From Paenibacillus taichungensis (GTDB taxonomy: Bacteria > Bacillota > Bacilli > Paenibacillales > Paenibacillaceae): DNA of 64,000 nt. Shown here one piece after another: positions 54,219 through 62,286 of the stretch. The stretch spans positions 310,001 through 374,000 of the forward strand of contig NZ_QEVW01000014.1 of NCBI RefSeq assembly GCF_003287275.1. The letters run 5' to 3'. Below the pieces are notes generated by a model, which saw only the letters and a list, made by a program, of their open reading frames with translations, was not told the DNA's origin and ran no database searches. Position 1 is the stretch's first letter, and each line of letters starts with the position of its first letter. The position numbers were made by a program, and so were the translations under genes.

Positions 54219-55271
54219 TCAATTCTCATCAATGGCGAGATCTATGAGCTGGTTAAGAATATTTGCATAAGTCATGCCGCCAGCTTGGAGCATGTTAGGA
54301 TAGCGGGAATTCGATGTGAAGCCAGGTATCGTATTGACCTCATTGAACACAATTCTTCCGTCATTGTTCAGGAACATATCTACGCGTGCAAACCCTCTGC
54401 ACCCAAGCGTTTTATAAATAGTCAGAGCGCTCTCTTTAACCTTCCTGGCAGTGTGCTCATCAATGCGGGCTGGCAAGTGAATCTTCGAACTGATCAAGGA
54501 GTACTTTTCCGAGAAGTCAAAAAAGTGCCCCTGTAGCTCAATCTCATCAATCATGCCGATTATGGGATCAGAATTGCCCAATACAGCACAACCCACCTCA
54601 AAACCGTTAACATTTTGCTCAATGACCACTTTGCTGTCGTGTATGAAGGCGTGTTCAGTTCCGTTAATCAATTCTTGCCTATTGTTCACCTTCGATATGC
54701 CTAATGACGATCCTGATCTAGCCGGTTTAACAAAGAGTGGGAAACCCATTGCTTCTATTGCTGGTAGCACTTCTTCCACCCGTTCACTCCTATGTAATGT
54801 AAGGGAACGTGGCGTATCTATACCTGCTGCCTGCACCAGTTTATGAGCCAGTTCCTTGTCCATACATAACGCAGAGGATAACATGCCACATCCAACAAAC
54901 GGTATACCCGACAGTTCCAATAATCCTTGCAAGGTCCCATCTTCACCGTATTTGCCGTGAAGCACTGGAAATACAACATCAATCGGTGTTACATGATATT
55001 CCGTATGAACTAGCTCAATGAGCCCTTTGACTTCTCTACTCGGCGAGAAAAAGGATGGGATACAACTCGGATGCAAATGCCATCGATCATTGCGAATATC
55101 CTCAACCGTTCCACTATATCTGAGCCAAGCACCTTGCTGTGTAATTCCAATTAACACAAGATTGTATTTTTCCGTATCCAAATTTTCAATCACTGAAGCG
55201 GCTGAGCTCAAAGATACGTTATACTCACCTGAACATCCGCCAAACAAGACCGCAATCGACTTTTTCTGCAT
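54219..55271 (-). CDS. D-Ala-D-Xaa ligase, D-Ala-D-Ser (VanG/VanC) type
   Basis: 350 residues, ATP-grasp fold. N-terminal IAVLFGGCSGEYNVSLSSA and VVFPVLHGKYGEDGTLQG, the ATP region FVKPARSGSSLGISKV, and the metal/C-terminal ENVNT-type motif FNEVNTIPGFTSNSRYPNM define the D-Ala-D-Ala ligase family. The specificity loop reads FDFSEKYSLISSKI (251-264). D-Ala-D-Ala enzymes have a YDYxAKY form and D-lactate enzymes (VanA) a quite different HQEVEPEKG loop, whereas D-Ala-D-Ser ligases such as VanC and VanG, as I recall them, have EKYxLxSxKI. NGFEVGCAVLG and SSALCMDKELAHKL are also VanG-like. It is the third gene of an operon with VanXY-like and racemase genes, 52 bp after the VanXY stop. Family certain; D-Ser use is inferred. 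Confidence 0.82.
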   Translation of the reverse strand: MQKKSIAVLFGGCSGEYNVSLSSAASVIENLDTEKYNLVLIGITQQGAWLRYSGTVEDIRNDRWHLHPSCIPSFFSPSREVKGLIELVHTEYHVTPIDVVFPVLHGKYGEDGTLQGLLELSGIPFVGCGMLSSALCMDKELAHKLVQAAGIDTPRSLTLHRSERVEEVLPAIEAMGFPLFVKPARSGSSLGISKVNNRQELINGTEHAFIHDSKVVIEQNVNGFEVGCAVLGNSDPIIGMIDEIELQGHFFDFSEKYSLISSKIHLPARIDEHTARKVKESALTIYKTLGCRGFARVDMFLNNDGRIVFNEVNTIPGFTSNSRYPNMLQAGGMTYANILNQLIDLAIDEN

Positions 55272-55323
55272 CGCAATAGCCTCCTATAATGTGATATGTC
55301 TAAAAAATCCTTATTGCTATAAC

Positions 55324-56130
55324 TTAATTTTTGGATAAAGTCGTAACAATGAATCCTTCACGATTCGTTCCTGATATCCGATAAGAATCACAACTCAAGA
55401 TCGGGATATGGCTGGATTTCCCTTTATCCGCGGGAACATAATATATCTGGATTGTCATGTCCTTTTGTTTCATCGTGAGCTGCTCTCCAGAGTATCGATA
55501 TTGCTGTACAAAATCGATGTATTCCTCTAAACATAGATTGTTTTCTTCCATGATTTTGGAATGGGGATATCCTACATATCTAAAATGCCATGGCTCATAA
55601 GCAATACGAGTGATTGATTCTTTTTCTTGTTTATATCGAAGGATAAAACCGAATTTTATGGCATGTTGTCTGAAGGACTTGTAAATGCCCGTATCCGGAA
55701 AGGAAGGAGCAATAAAATCGATATTCGATTTCAATTTACCCACATCGATAGCCAACCCCGTTTGGTGTTCACTATGGTCAGGCAAGGCTACGTATTTGGA
55801 AGTATATTCGGAACCCTGTTCTATCAAACAATCTTGATAGATCTGGACTTGATCTTCTTTGGTTCGATATGCGCTGACAGCGACAATTTCATCCGTCCCC
55901 CCACAAGCTTTAAGCAGAGCATGAAATTGATTGAAGCACTGCTTCTCCAGAAGCATCTCCTTATTTAACTTCTTTATTGAAGGCAGGGAATCCAATGACT
56001 CTAATTCATGTACTTGTACTTGCCTTCTAATTGGGTTTTGATCATTTATTAACACTAAGTGCCCTTGAAATCGTTCTTCGTTACTTACGCTGATCTCAAT
56101 ATGTTCTTGTACGACTTCCCGTGATTTCAT
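55324..56130 (-). CDS. VanXY-like D,D-dipeptidase/D,D-carboxypeptidase (M15B)
   Basis: 268 residues from an ATG at 56130 (GGGGAG upstream), overlapping the end of the racemase gene by 35 bp. No signal peptide or TM segment, so cytoplasmic as in VanXY rather than VanY. The M15 zinc and catalytic residues are all present: SEHQTGLAIDV (H122, D129) and YEPWHFRYVG (E179, H182). The segments SEYTSKYVALPDHSEHQTG and ITRIAYEPWHFRYVGYPHS closely match what I recall of enterococcal VanXY. A C-terminal extension of about 60 residues (IQIYYVPADKG, ISGTNREGFIVTTL) is absent from VanXYC but, to my memory, present in VanXYG. It would remove D-Ala-ending precursors. Confidence 0.87.
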   Translation of the reverse strand: MKSREVVQEHIEISVSNEERFQGHLVLINDQNPIRRQVQVHELESLDSLPSIKKLNKEMLLEKQCFNQFHALLKACGGTDEIVAVSAYRTKEDQVQIYQDCLIEQGSEYTSKYVALPDHSEHQTGLAIDVGKLKSNIDFIAPSFPDTGIYKSFRQHAIKFGFILRYKQEKESITRIAYEPWHFRYVGYPHSKIMEENNLCLEEYIDFVQQYRYSGEQLTMKQKDMTIQIYYVPADKGKSSHIPILSCDSYRISGTNREGFIVTTLSKN

Positions 56131-57250
56131 GATGAAACTCCCCACCTTCTTTATAGATTCGTAATACTCTGTCCGTGATGGAACTCGTTATTTCTTGAGA
56201 GACACCACCGATATGATTGGCCAGTTCCTGAATCTGAATTTCCTGCTCACCTGAATAGCCAATGAAGGTCACCTTTGATCCTTTGGGAAAATACATCGGA
56301 AGCTTGACCATCAATTGATCCATGGAGATTTTCCCAATAATTTCTGAACGAACCCCTTCCACCAACACCTCCGAATTTTGCATTCTCTGCGACCATCCAT
56401 CGGCATAGCCGATAGGCACTGTTCCGATCCATTGATCTGAGTCTGTTTGATAAGCATTGTTGTAGCCCACATATTCGCCTTTTTTTAATTTTTTCGTTTG
56501 TAATAATCTACTGTGCATACTGAATGCCGGCTTTAATTGGATGTTAGGTACTAGTTTTTCCGGATAAAAGCCATAGATTGCAGCTCCTATGCGAGCCATA
56601 TCCATGCACAATTCCGGGAATCGAAGTGCTGCTACACTTCCCGCACAGTGATAATGATTGATTGGAATCCGTGACATACTGCTCCATTCTTTCATTTCCA
56701 GGAAGCGTTGAATCTGAAGCTGTAGATAACGGCTGTCTGCCTCACCTGCAGTCGCGAAGTGGGTATAGAACCCGTCAACTACTACATCTGGCGCTCTGAG
56801 CCAAGGAACCATTTCAAGCCACTCTTCTTGTGTGCGTATACCGATTCGTCCAAGTCCAGTATCCATTTTCACATGCACAGATAACTTATGCGGGGTATGA
56901 ATAGGCTTGTATTTTCTCATCTCATGAAACCATGACGCCTGTGTAACAGTAAGCATCAAATCATGTTCCAGAGCCAGAGGTACAAGTTCGGGACGAATCG
57001 GAATCAAAATAAGAATCGGTTGTTTTAAGCCAGCATTTCTAATGCGGATGGCTTCTTCAATGAAGGCACACGCTAAATAATCCGCGCCTGCCTCTACTGC
57101 TTCTTTGGCTGTCTCAATATCTCCATGCCCGTATGCATTTGCTTTAACAACTGCCATTAGTTTGGTCGAACGGGGTAGAAATTTGCGGATCTGTATGACA
57201 TTCTCGCGAATTTGCGTTAAATCTATTTCAGCCCAAGTATCTCGGTACAT
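56096..57250 (-). CDS. Alanine-racemase-family enzyme, possible serine racemase
   Basis: 384 residues, fold type III PLP racemase. The PLP Lys is K36 in AVVKANAYGHG; the catalytic Tyr is Y263 in EYVGYNNAYQ; VPIGYADGWSQ and the ISMDQLMV loop complete the site. At the position aligned with Tyr354 of Geobacillus alanine racemase (ISYRVPR) it has SITDRVLR, Asp360. In VanT serine racemases this position is Asn, and changing Tyr354 to Asn is reported to favour serine, so a non-alanine substrate is plausible. It lacks the membrane L-Ser uptake domain of enterococcal VanT. First large gene of the operon with VanXY and ligase; GGGGAG lies before the ATG and a small ORF overlaps its start. Confidence 0.85.
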   Translation of the reverse strand: MYRDTWAEIDLTQIRENVIQIRKFLPRSTKLMAVVKANAYGHGDIETAKEAVEAGADYLACAFIEEAIRIRNAGLKQPILILIPIRPELVPLALEHDLMLTVTQASWFHEMRKYKPIHTPHKLSVHVKMDTGLGRIGIRTQEEWLEMVPWLRAPDVVVDGFYTHFATAGEADSRYLQLQIQRFLEMKEWSSMSRIPINHYHCAGSVAALRFPELCMDMARIGAAIYGFYPEKLVPNIQLKPAFSMHSRLLQTKKLKKGEYVGYNNAYQTDSDQWIGTVPIGYADGWSQRMQNSEVLVEGVRSEIIGKISMDQLMVKLPMYFPKGSKVTFIGYSGEQEIQIQELANHIGGVSQEITSSITDRVLRIYKEGGEFHHEITGSRTRTY

Positions 57251-57326
57251 CCCATGATCTCCCCAACCGAATAGATGGCTTGTTTTTAGTTCCTATTTTC
57301 AGCAGATCCGCATATGCACTTTTCAT
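57228..57326 (-). CDS. 32-residue leader ORF overlapping the racemase start
   Basis: An ATG at 57326 with a full AGGAGG ribosome site opens a 32-codon frame (beginning MKSAYADLLK) that ends in a TGA inside codons 7-8 of the racemase gene. Its ribosome site is better than that of the racemase itself, so it may act by translational coupling or as a regulatory leader. No family recognised; basic, no membrane segment. It may alternatively be a chance ORF using a transcript leader. Confidence 0.45.
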   Translation of the reverse strand: MKSAYADLLKIGTKNKPSIRLGRSWDVPRYLG

Positions 57327-57469
57327 TTTTTTGGCCTCCTAAAGGTGTGAATGTAGTGCGTTGAATTGATTTAAGTGTATATTAAGGCGACTTCAGCTCC
57401 TATCGATCAAACTTACACAAAACTGACAACGATGTAAGATTACAGATTTGAACATCTCATAGTTACAAC

Positions 57470-57493
57470 AAAAAAAGCCGCCAATAGGCGACT
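57470..57493 (-). terminator. Second terminator insulating the ligase operon
   Basis: GTCGCC and GGCGGC-type arms around ATTG, with seven T following on the minus strand. The core GCCGCCAATAGGCGACT is identical at 59111. Confidence 0.82.
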
Positions 57494-57539
57494 CGTAAAA
57501 GATAACGGAAATGGACTTCAGATAATAAAGTCTACAAGA

Positions 57540-57565
57540 AGAAGCCTGCGCTAGGGCAGGCTTCT
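57540..57565 (-). terminator. Terminator after the anti-sigma gene
   Basis: AGAAGCCTGC and GCAGGCTTCT form a 10-bp perfect stem with a 6-nt loop, immediately after the anti-sigma stop; the following minus-strand bases are T-rich. Confidence 0.82.
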
Positions 57566-57569
57566 AACA

Positions 57570-58424
57570 TTATTGCGGATTTTCATTACTCATCCAGCTG
57601 TCGACATGCAGTGGTTCACTGTAGTCTTCCCGGTCAGTAAATTCTTTCAGGTGTTTCTCTGCATCTGCACGGTTATCGAAGGCACCCATAACGACGGTGA
57701 ATTTTCCATTTTGAGTCTGCACAACGCTACTGCCATCGGCAGAATACTGCTCAGCCAACATGGCCAGTGCCTCACCCTGCTCCATGTCTTCGCTTCGCAC
57801 GAAGAAAAGTTCATGCGCTTGTGTTGACTTCACGCCGCCGGAAGACAGCTTCAACTGAATATATCCAGGCTGCTGATACTCTGACACGGAATAATCCACA
57901 TCATCCTTAAGTTCAACCACAAAGCCAATCGCAGAATCATCCAAAATGATATTTTGATAGACTTCTTTTACATTCTTAAGTGCTTTAATATCCTGCTCCA
58001 GCTTGTCATAATCCAGATGACGTACCCCATTGAAGGTGAAGATCAAGCGATTCGGCCCTTCCTTGTGATCCACAGTATATGATGGAGCAGAGGTGATCTG
58101 TTCACCATCGATCTGAAAATTAATGTTTAGTGTATCCGATTCTTTGGTCGTGGTAACCGAAACCCCATCTGTGCGCTCCCCGCCACCACCAACTTGCAGA
58201 ATTTTGACGACAGAACCTATAACAGGTACATCGGATAATGCCTTGGCCACACCTGGTACGTTGGCTGTTATCATCACCGCAGCACAGGCTGCAACCAGGG
58301 AGGAACTGCGCCAGATCATCATTTTTCTTCGTTTTTGATTTCGTGCACGCTGACGGGCTTGCTGAATAACTCCGGAAAGGCCGGATGGAATATTGATCTG
58401 TTCATATCGTTCTTTTCCTGTCAT
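57570..58424 (-). CDS. Membrane anti-sigma factor with C-terminal SPOR-like domain
   Basis: 284 residues. A short basic cytoplasmic part (1-36) that would bind the sigma factor, one TM segment (about 38-56, SSLVAACAAVMITANVPG), and an extracellular part with the DUF4179-like arrangement (SDVPVIGSVVKILQVGGGGE) followed near the C-terminus by a SPOR-like repeat GKFTVVMGAFDNRADAEKHLKEF, which in other proteins binds denuded peptidoglycan glycan. Its ATG overlaps the sigma stop by four bases (ATGA). The pairing indicates signal-dependent release of the sigma factor, plausibly by a cell-envelope change. The SPOR call rests on pattern only. Confidence 0.8.
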   Translation of the reverse strand: MTGKERYEQINIPSGLSGVIQQARQRARNQKRRKMMIWRSSSLVAACAAVMITANVPGVAKALSDVPVIGSVVKILQVGGGGERTDGVSVTTTKESDTLNINFQIDGEQITSAPSYTVDHKEGPNRLIFTFNGVRHLDYDKLEQDIKALKNVKEVYQNIILDDSAIGFVVELKDDVDYSVSEYQQPGYIQLKLSSGGVKSTQAHELFFVRSEDMEQGEALAMLAEQYSADGSSVVQTQNGKFTVVMGAFDNRADAEKHLKEFTDREDYSEPLHVDSWMSNENPQ

Positions 58425-58945
58425 GTAAAATCAACCTCTTCCTTGGTCAGATGTTTTTTGAGTTTGTTTAAGATCTTATAGAACCTGGTCTTCACCGTGC
58501 TTTCCGGCAGGGACAGCACCTCCGCCATATCCTTGAATCGCTGATCCTGGAAAAATTTCAAAACGATAAATGCCCGATCTTCGGGATGCAGGTGATCAAG
58601 TGCTTCGTACAAATCCCATTGCTCTTCAAGCCCCATGGAACTCTCTTCGGCTGCAAACGGTATTATACTGTCTTCCATATACGTGTATTTCTTCTTTCGT
58701 CTGATGTGATCCAGAGAACAATTGATGACGATCCGGGTCATCCAGGTTTCAAAATAATCAGGACTATTCACTTTTTCATAAGATAGAAAACCTTTATAAG
58801 AGGCTTCCGATATGATCTCCAGTGCTTCCTGTTCATTTTTCACATAAGAGAATGCGAAGCGATAAAGCTTTTCTTTACATGCCTCCAGACGATCACTGAA
58901 CTGCTGTTCAGTTAGTGCTGTACTTACCTTGCTCAGTTTGTCCAC
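58421..58945 (-). CDS. ECF-type RNA polymerase sigma factor
   Basis: 174 residues. Region 2: FAFSYVKNEQEALEIISEASYKGFLSYEKVNSPDYFETWMTRIVINCSLDHIRRKKK; region 4: LHPEDRAFIVLKFFQDQRFKDMAEVLSLPESTVKTRFYKILNKLKK. It resembles the SigV/SigW-side ECF groups of Bacilli. The start is a GTG at 58945 with only a poor GGGGG site, so expression may be low. It is coupled to the anti-sigma gene. The 250 bp upstream show no convincing ECF autoregulatory promoter. Confidence 0.92.
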   Translation of the reverse strand: MDKLSKVSTALTEQQFSDRLEACKEKLYRFAFSYVKNEQEALEIISEASYKGFLSYEKVNSPDYFETWMTRIVINCSLDHIRRKKKYTYMEDSIIPFAAEESSMGLEEQWDLYEALDHLHPEDRAFIVLKFFQDQRFKDMAEVLSLPESTVKTRFYKILNKLKKHLTKEEVDFT

Positions 58946-59105
58946 CCCCGTTGCGACTGTATATTTTGATTATTGCCGCATTTTTAATAAAGCTTACTTT
59001 GTATGTTGTTTCGCATGTTAGACAGCTGAGAGTCGAAAATAGTTTTAAAGAAGATATAATTTTTTGATTTTTTTATCTGAGAACAAGAACTTATCTCGTC
59101 CCAAA

Positions 59106-59131
59106 CGAAAAAAGCCGCCAATAGGCGACTT
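59106..59131 (-). terminator. Terminator after the monooxygenase gene
   Basis: Same hairpin as at 57470 (core GCCGCCAATAGGCGACT), six T on the minus strand, 65 bp beyond the stop. Confidence 0.83.
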
Positions 59132-59195
59132 GTTTTCTTCTCTTTACTATCGGAAGAAATGTGATTGAAACTGGATTAGGTTGAGACAAATATGT

Positions 59196-60557
59196 TCATA
59201 TAATTATGGAGGTATTGTCTAACGCGTTCTCTTTTTGAAAATGGTTGATTCCCGGACGATCCAGCCCAAGATGATCACGAAGCGTGCTGCCCGTATAATC
59301 CGTGCGGAAGAGTCCACGTGCTTGAAGAATCGGCACCACATGATCCACAAATTCATTCAAATCTCCCGGCAGAACGGGCGGCATGATATTAAATCCGTCA
59401 CAACCATATTCTTCAAACCATTGTTGCATCAAATCAGCCAGTTGCTCATAGGTACCTACAAACTGCATATGCCCTCTTGCCCCTATCAGCCTCCGACCCA
59501 ACTCAAGAATGGACAACTTATCTTGTCGAGCCATGTCCATAATCAGCTGTACCCGGCTTTTCATGCCATTGGAAGCCTCCACGGGATCTGGAATGTCAGG
59601 CAGCTGGCCTTCGACAGGATACTCCGAAAGGTCAAACTTAAGCATTCCGGATAACATACCCACTGCGGCAGCCGGAGGAATTAACTCCTGCAGTTCTTGA
59701 TATTTTCGCTGAGCTTCCTGCTCCGTCTTACCCAAAATCGGTGATAAACCAGGCATTATTTTCATGCTGCCTTGTTCGCGCCCATATCGTGCGAGTTTGG
59801 ATTTGACGTTCTTATAGAACTCTTTCGCAGCATTCAGAGACTGCTGGGCCGTGAAAATCACTTCACCGTAGTTGGCAGCAAAATCCTGTCCCGGTTCGGA
59901 TGATCCGGCTTGGATGAGTACAGGATATCCTTGCGGGGAACGAGGCACATTGATTGTACCTTGGGTAGAATACCACTGCCCCTTATATGAAACTTCCTTT
60001 AGTTTAGACGGGTCCGCAAATTGTCCAGCCTGCCGATCCACAATTAAGGATTGATCTTCCCAACTATCCCAGAGCAGGGTGGCTACTTCGACAAATTCCC
60101 GGGCCATTTTATATCGAAGCCCATGCTCGGGATGCTCGGTTCTTCCATAGTTATTGGCTTCAACATCCAATTGGGAGGTCACGATATTCCATCCTGCGCG
60201 TCCTTCACTGATATGATCCAATGTGGCAAATTTTCGAGCTACGTTATACGGCTCGTTATAGGTCGTCGACACTGTGGCGGTCAAACCCAACTTTTCCGTA
60301 TCTGTAGCCAATGCCGACAGGAGCGTTAGCGGGTCCAGCATTCCTGCAGCTGATTGATCAGCGCCCATCACGTAGAGGAGATCAGCCAGAAACATCATGT
60401 CAAACTTCCCACGTTCAGCCGTCTGTGCGATGGAACGATAAAATTTATAATCAAAAATCTGTTCAGCACCTGAATCCGAACGGCGCCAGCCGTAGTGATG
60501 ATGACCTGTATAATAAATGAATGCTCCTAGATGAAGTTGCTCTTGTCTCGTCCCCAT
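59196..60557 (-). CDS. FMN-dependent monooxygenase, NtaA/SnaA/SoxA(DszA) family
   Basis: 453 residues from an ATG at 60557 with AAGGGAAG upstream. Bacterial luciferase-like TIM barrel: LHLGAFIYYTGHHHYGWRR, GKFDMMFLADLLYV, STTYNEPYNVARKFATLDHISEGRAGWNIVTS (family signature), and RSPQGYPVLIQAGSSEPGQDFAANYGEVIF. It uses FMNH2 supplied by a separate reductase to oxidise a small, often organosulfur or amine, substrate. It is the last gene after a sulfonate-type ABC transporter, 32 bp from the permease, so it probably desulfonates or oxidises the imported compound. The C-terminal third ends with LDRPGINHFQKEN, normal for the family. Confidence 0.9.
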   Translation of the reverse strand: MGTRQEQLHLGAFIYYTGHHHYGWRRSDSGAEQIFDYKFYRSIAQTAERGKFDMMFLADLLYVMGADQSAAGMLDPLTLLSALATDTEKLGLTATVSTTYNEPYNVARKFATLDHISEGRAGWNIVTSQLDVEANNYGRTEHPEHGLRYKMAREFVEVATLLWDSWEDQSLIVDRQAGQFADPSKLKEVSYKGQWYSTQGTINVPRSPQGYPVLIQAGSSEPGQDFAANYGEVIFTAQQSLNAAKEFYKNVKSKLARYGREQGSMKIMPGLSPILGKTEQEAQRKYQELQELIPPAAAVGMLSGMLKFDLSEYPVEGQLPDIPDPVEASNGMKSRVQLIMDMARQDKLSILELGRRLIGARGHMQFVGTYEQLADLMQQWFEEYGCDGFNIMPPVLPGDLNEFVDHVVPILQARGLFRTDYTGSTLRDHLGLDRPGINHFQKENALDNTSIII

Positions 60558-60589
60558 ATAAATCTTCCCTTCTTGTTTCAATTATCGGA

Positions 60590-61402
60590 TTACCCTTTGA
60601 ACGTATCTCGCCAGCGAAGCCATCTGTTTTCAAGGAGCCGGACAGTCGAATCCGAGAGCTTTCCTACAACCGCAAAGACTACAATACCGACAAATACAAT
60701 ATCCGTTTGCGAGTAAGCACGGGCATCCTGTATCATGTAGCCGACACCTGCGCTGGTTCCCATCATTTCAGCCACAACAAGGACTAGCCACGCCGCGCCC
60801 AGAGACAATCTGACTCCAAGTAGAATATTGGGAAGCGCCGCAGGAATAATGAGTTTTCCGAGTAGCTCCCATTTTGAATACTGGTAAATCCGGGAGACTT
60901 CAATCAGCTTCATATCAACGTTTCGTATACCGAGAAATGTATTCACATATACAGGAAAAAACGCGCCTAGCGAGATCATTAGAATTTTTGAAAACTCTCC
61001 TACACCAAACCATAAAATGAATAGTGGAATAAGGGAAAGGAGCGGGATCATCCGCAGCATCTGTAATGAGGGGTCAAGTGTGCGCTCTGCCAATTTTCCA
61101 AGCCCTGTGGATAGACCGAGCATGAGCCCGGCAGCTGTTCCAAGCAGAAATCCCAAGCCCGCTCGATAGGAGCTGATCCCGAGATGTTCCAGCAACTCGC
61201 CGTTCAAGATTAGACGCATGAACTGCTCTGCAATCTTGGAAGGAGCAGGTAGCATAGTCGCTGAAACCAGCTGAAGGGCAGAAGCCAATTCCCAGATGAG
61301 GAGAATAGCTAACGGAATAATCCACCCGTGAAGACGACCCGGAATTCTGCTCAGCCAGTCTCCTGCTCGTTCGGTTTGTTTTCCAATCTCCAGCCTGCTC
61401 AT
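60590..61402 (-). CDS. Sulfonate-type ABC permease, SsuC family (second copy)
   Basis: 270 residues with about six TM segments and the EAA-type loop DMKLIEVSRIYQYSKWELLGKLIIPAALPNILLGVRL. Its ATG overlaps the stop of the first permease by four bases. The two permeases are paralogous (shared GISxxRAxLGFL, LDPSxQMLR, PLFILWFGxGExSK, NTFLGIRxVD), suggesting a heterodimeric channel. Confidence 0.93.
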   Translation of the reverse strand: MSRLEIGKQTERAGDWLSRIPGRLHGWIIPLAILLIWELASALQLVSATMLPAPSKIAEQFMRLILNGELLEHLGISSYRAGLGFLLGTAAGLMLGLSTGLGKLAERTLDPSLQMLRMIPLLSLIPLFILWFGVGEFSKILMISLGAFFPVYVNTFLGIRNVDMKLIEVSRIYQYSKWELLGKLIIPAALPNILLGVRLSLGAAWLVLVVAEMMGTSAGVGYMIQDARAYSQTDIVFVGIVVFAVVGKLSDSTVRLLENRWLRWRDTFKG

Positions 61403-62250
61403 TTTGATTCTTCTCCTTTAAAACCGTCTTGCCACCGTAACGCTCTCGCTTCAAGAAACTTAATGATGGAATCTGACAGTTTTCCCACGACAGCAAAAAC
61501 AATGATTCCCACAAACACTACGGTGGTCAGTGAGAACGATCTGGCATCATTGATCAGGTATCCCAAGCCTGCACTAGAACCCATCAATTCGGCAACGACC
61601 AAACCCAGCCAGGCGACACTGACGGATAATCGGATACCCAGAAAGATATTCGGCAGAGATGCGGGAAGAATTAACTTCGTGATCATCTGCCATTTGCTGA
61701 ATTGCAGCACCTTTCCTACATCAAAAAGCTTGCTGTCAACCGATCGAATACCCAGAAAAGTATTAACATACAGCGGAAAGAAAGCGCCTTTAGCGATCAG
61801 CAACAATTTTGAAGTTTCACCGAAACCGAACCACAAAATGAATAGGGGAGCAATGGCCAAGTGGGGCAGCGTCCGCAACATTTGAAAGGAAGGGTCCAGC
61901 AGTCGCTCTGTCTTGTAAGAGAATCCCACCCACAAACCCATGCTTAGGCCAAGACCGCCTCCGATTAGAAAACCAAGCAGAGCTCTCCACGTCGATATGC
62001 CCAAATGCTTCACAAGTTCACCCGTCTCCGTCATGCTGACAAGCTCTTTCCATATACTGCTTGGCGTTGGCAGTAGAACGGGGTTCAAATATCCCATAAC
62101 CCCGGCCACCTCCCACACGAGTAGCAGAGTCACCGGAACGAAAAGCCCTAGTACCAAATTGCTAGCCCTTAAGTAAAGTTTTCGCCTCTTAACCGAGTTT
62201 TTCTTTGGAATTAAAGGCGGGATAACCGCCTTTTCCGCACGCATCTGCAT
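61399..62250 (-). CDS. Sulfonate-type ABC permease, SsuC family (first copy)
   Basis: 283 residues with a basic N-terminal tail and about six TM segments; EAA-type loop DSKLFDVGKVLQFSKWQMITKLILPASLPNIFLGIRL. AGAGAGGCG precedes the start. 36 bp after the binding-protein gene. Most SsuABC systems have one permease gene acting as homodimer; here there are two. Confidence 0.93.
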   Translation of the reverse strand: MQMRAEKAVIPPLIPKKNSVKRRKLYLRASNLVLGLFVPVTLLLVWEVAGVMGYLNPVLLPTPSSIWKELVSMTETGELVKHLGISTWRALLGFLIGGGLGLSMGLWVGFSYKTERLLDPSFQMLRTLPHLAIAPLFILWFGFGETSKLLLIAKGAFFPLYVNTFLGIRSVDSKLFDVGKVLQFSKWQMITKLILPASLPNIFLGIRLSVSVAWLGLVVAELMGSSAGLGYLINDARSFSLTTVVFVGIIVFAVVGKLSDSIIKFLEARALRWQDGFKGEESK

Positions 62251-62286
62251 GTAGTGAACGCCTCTCTTCTATAGGGGTCATTATGT

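Noticed and set aside
54219-55271. VanA/VanB-type D-lactate ligase
   Set aside because: The specificity loop has the EKYxLxSxKI form, not the D-lactate HQEVEPEKG form, and no vanH or vanX gene is adjacent; instead there are VanXY-like and racemase genes.
57470-59131. CRISPR-like repeats
   Set aside because: The repeated units are isolated hairpins after gene stops with T-runs, not a regularly spaced array.
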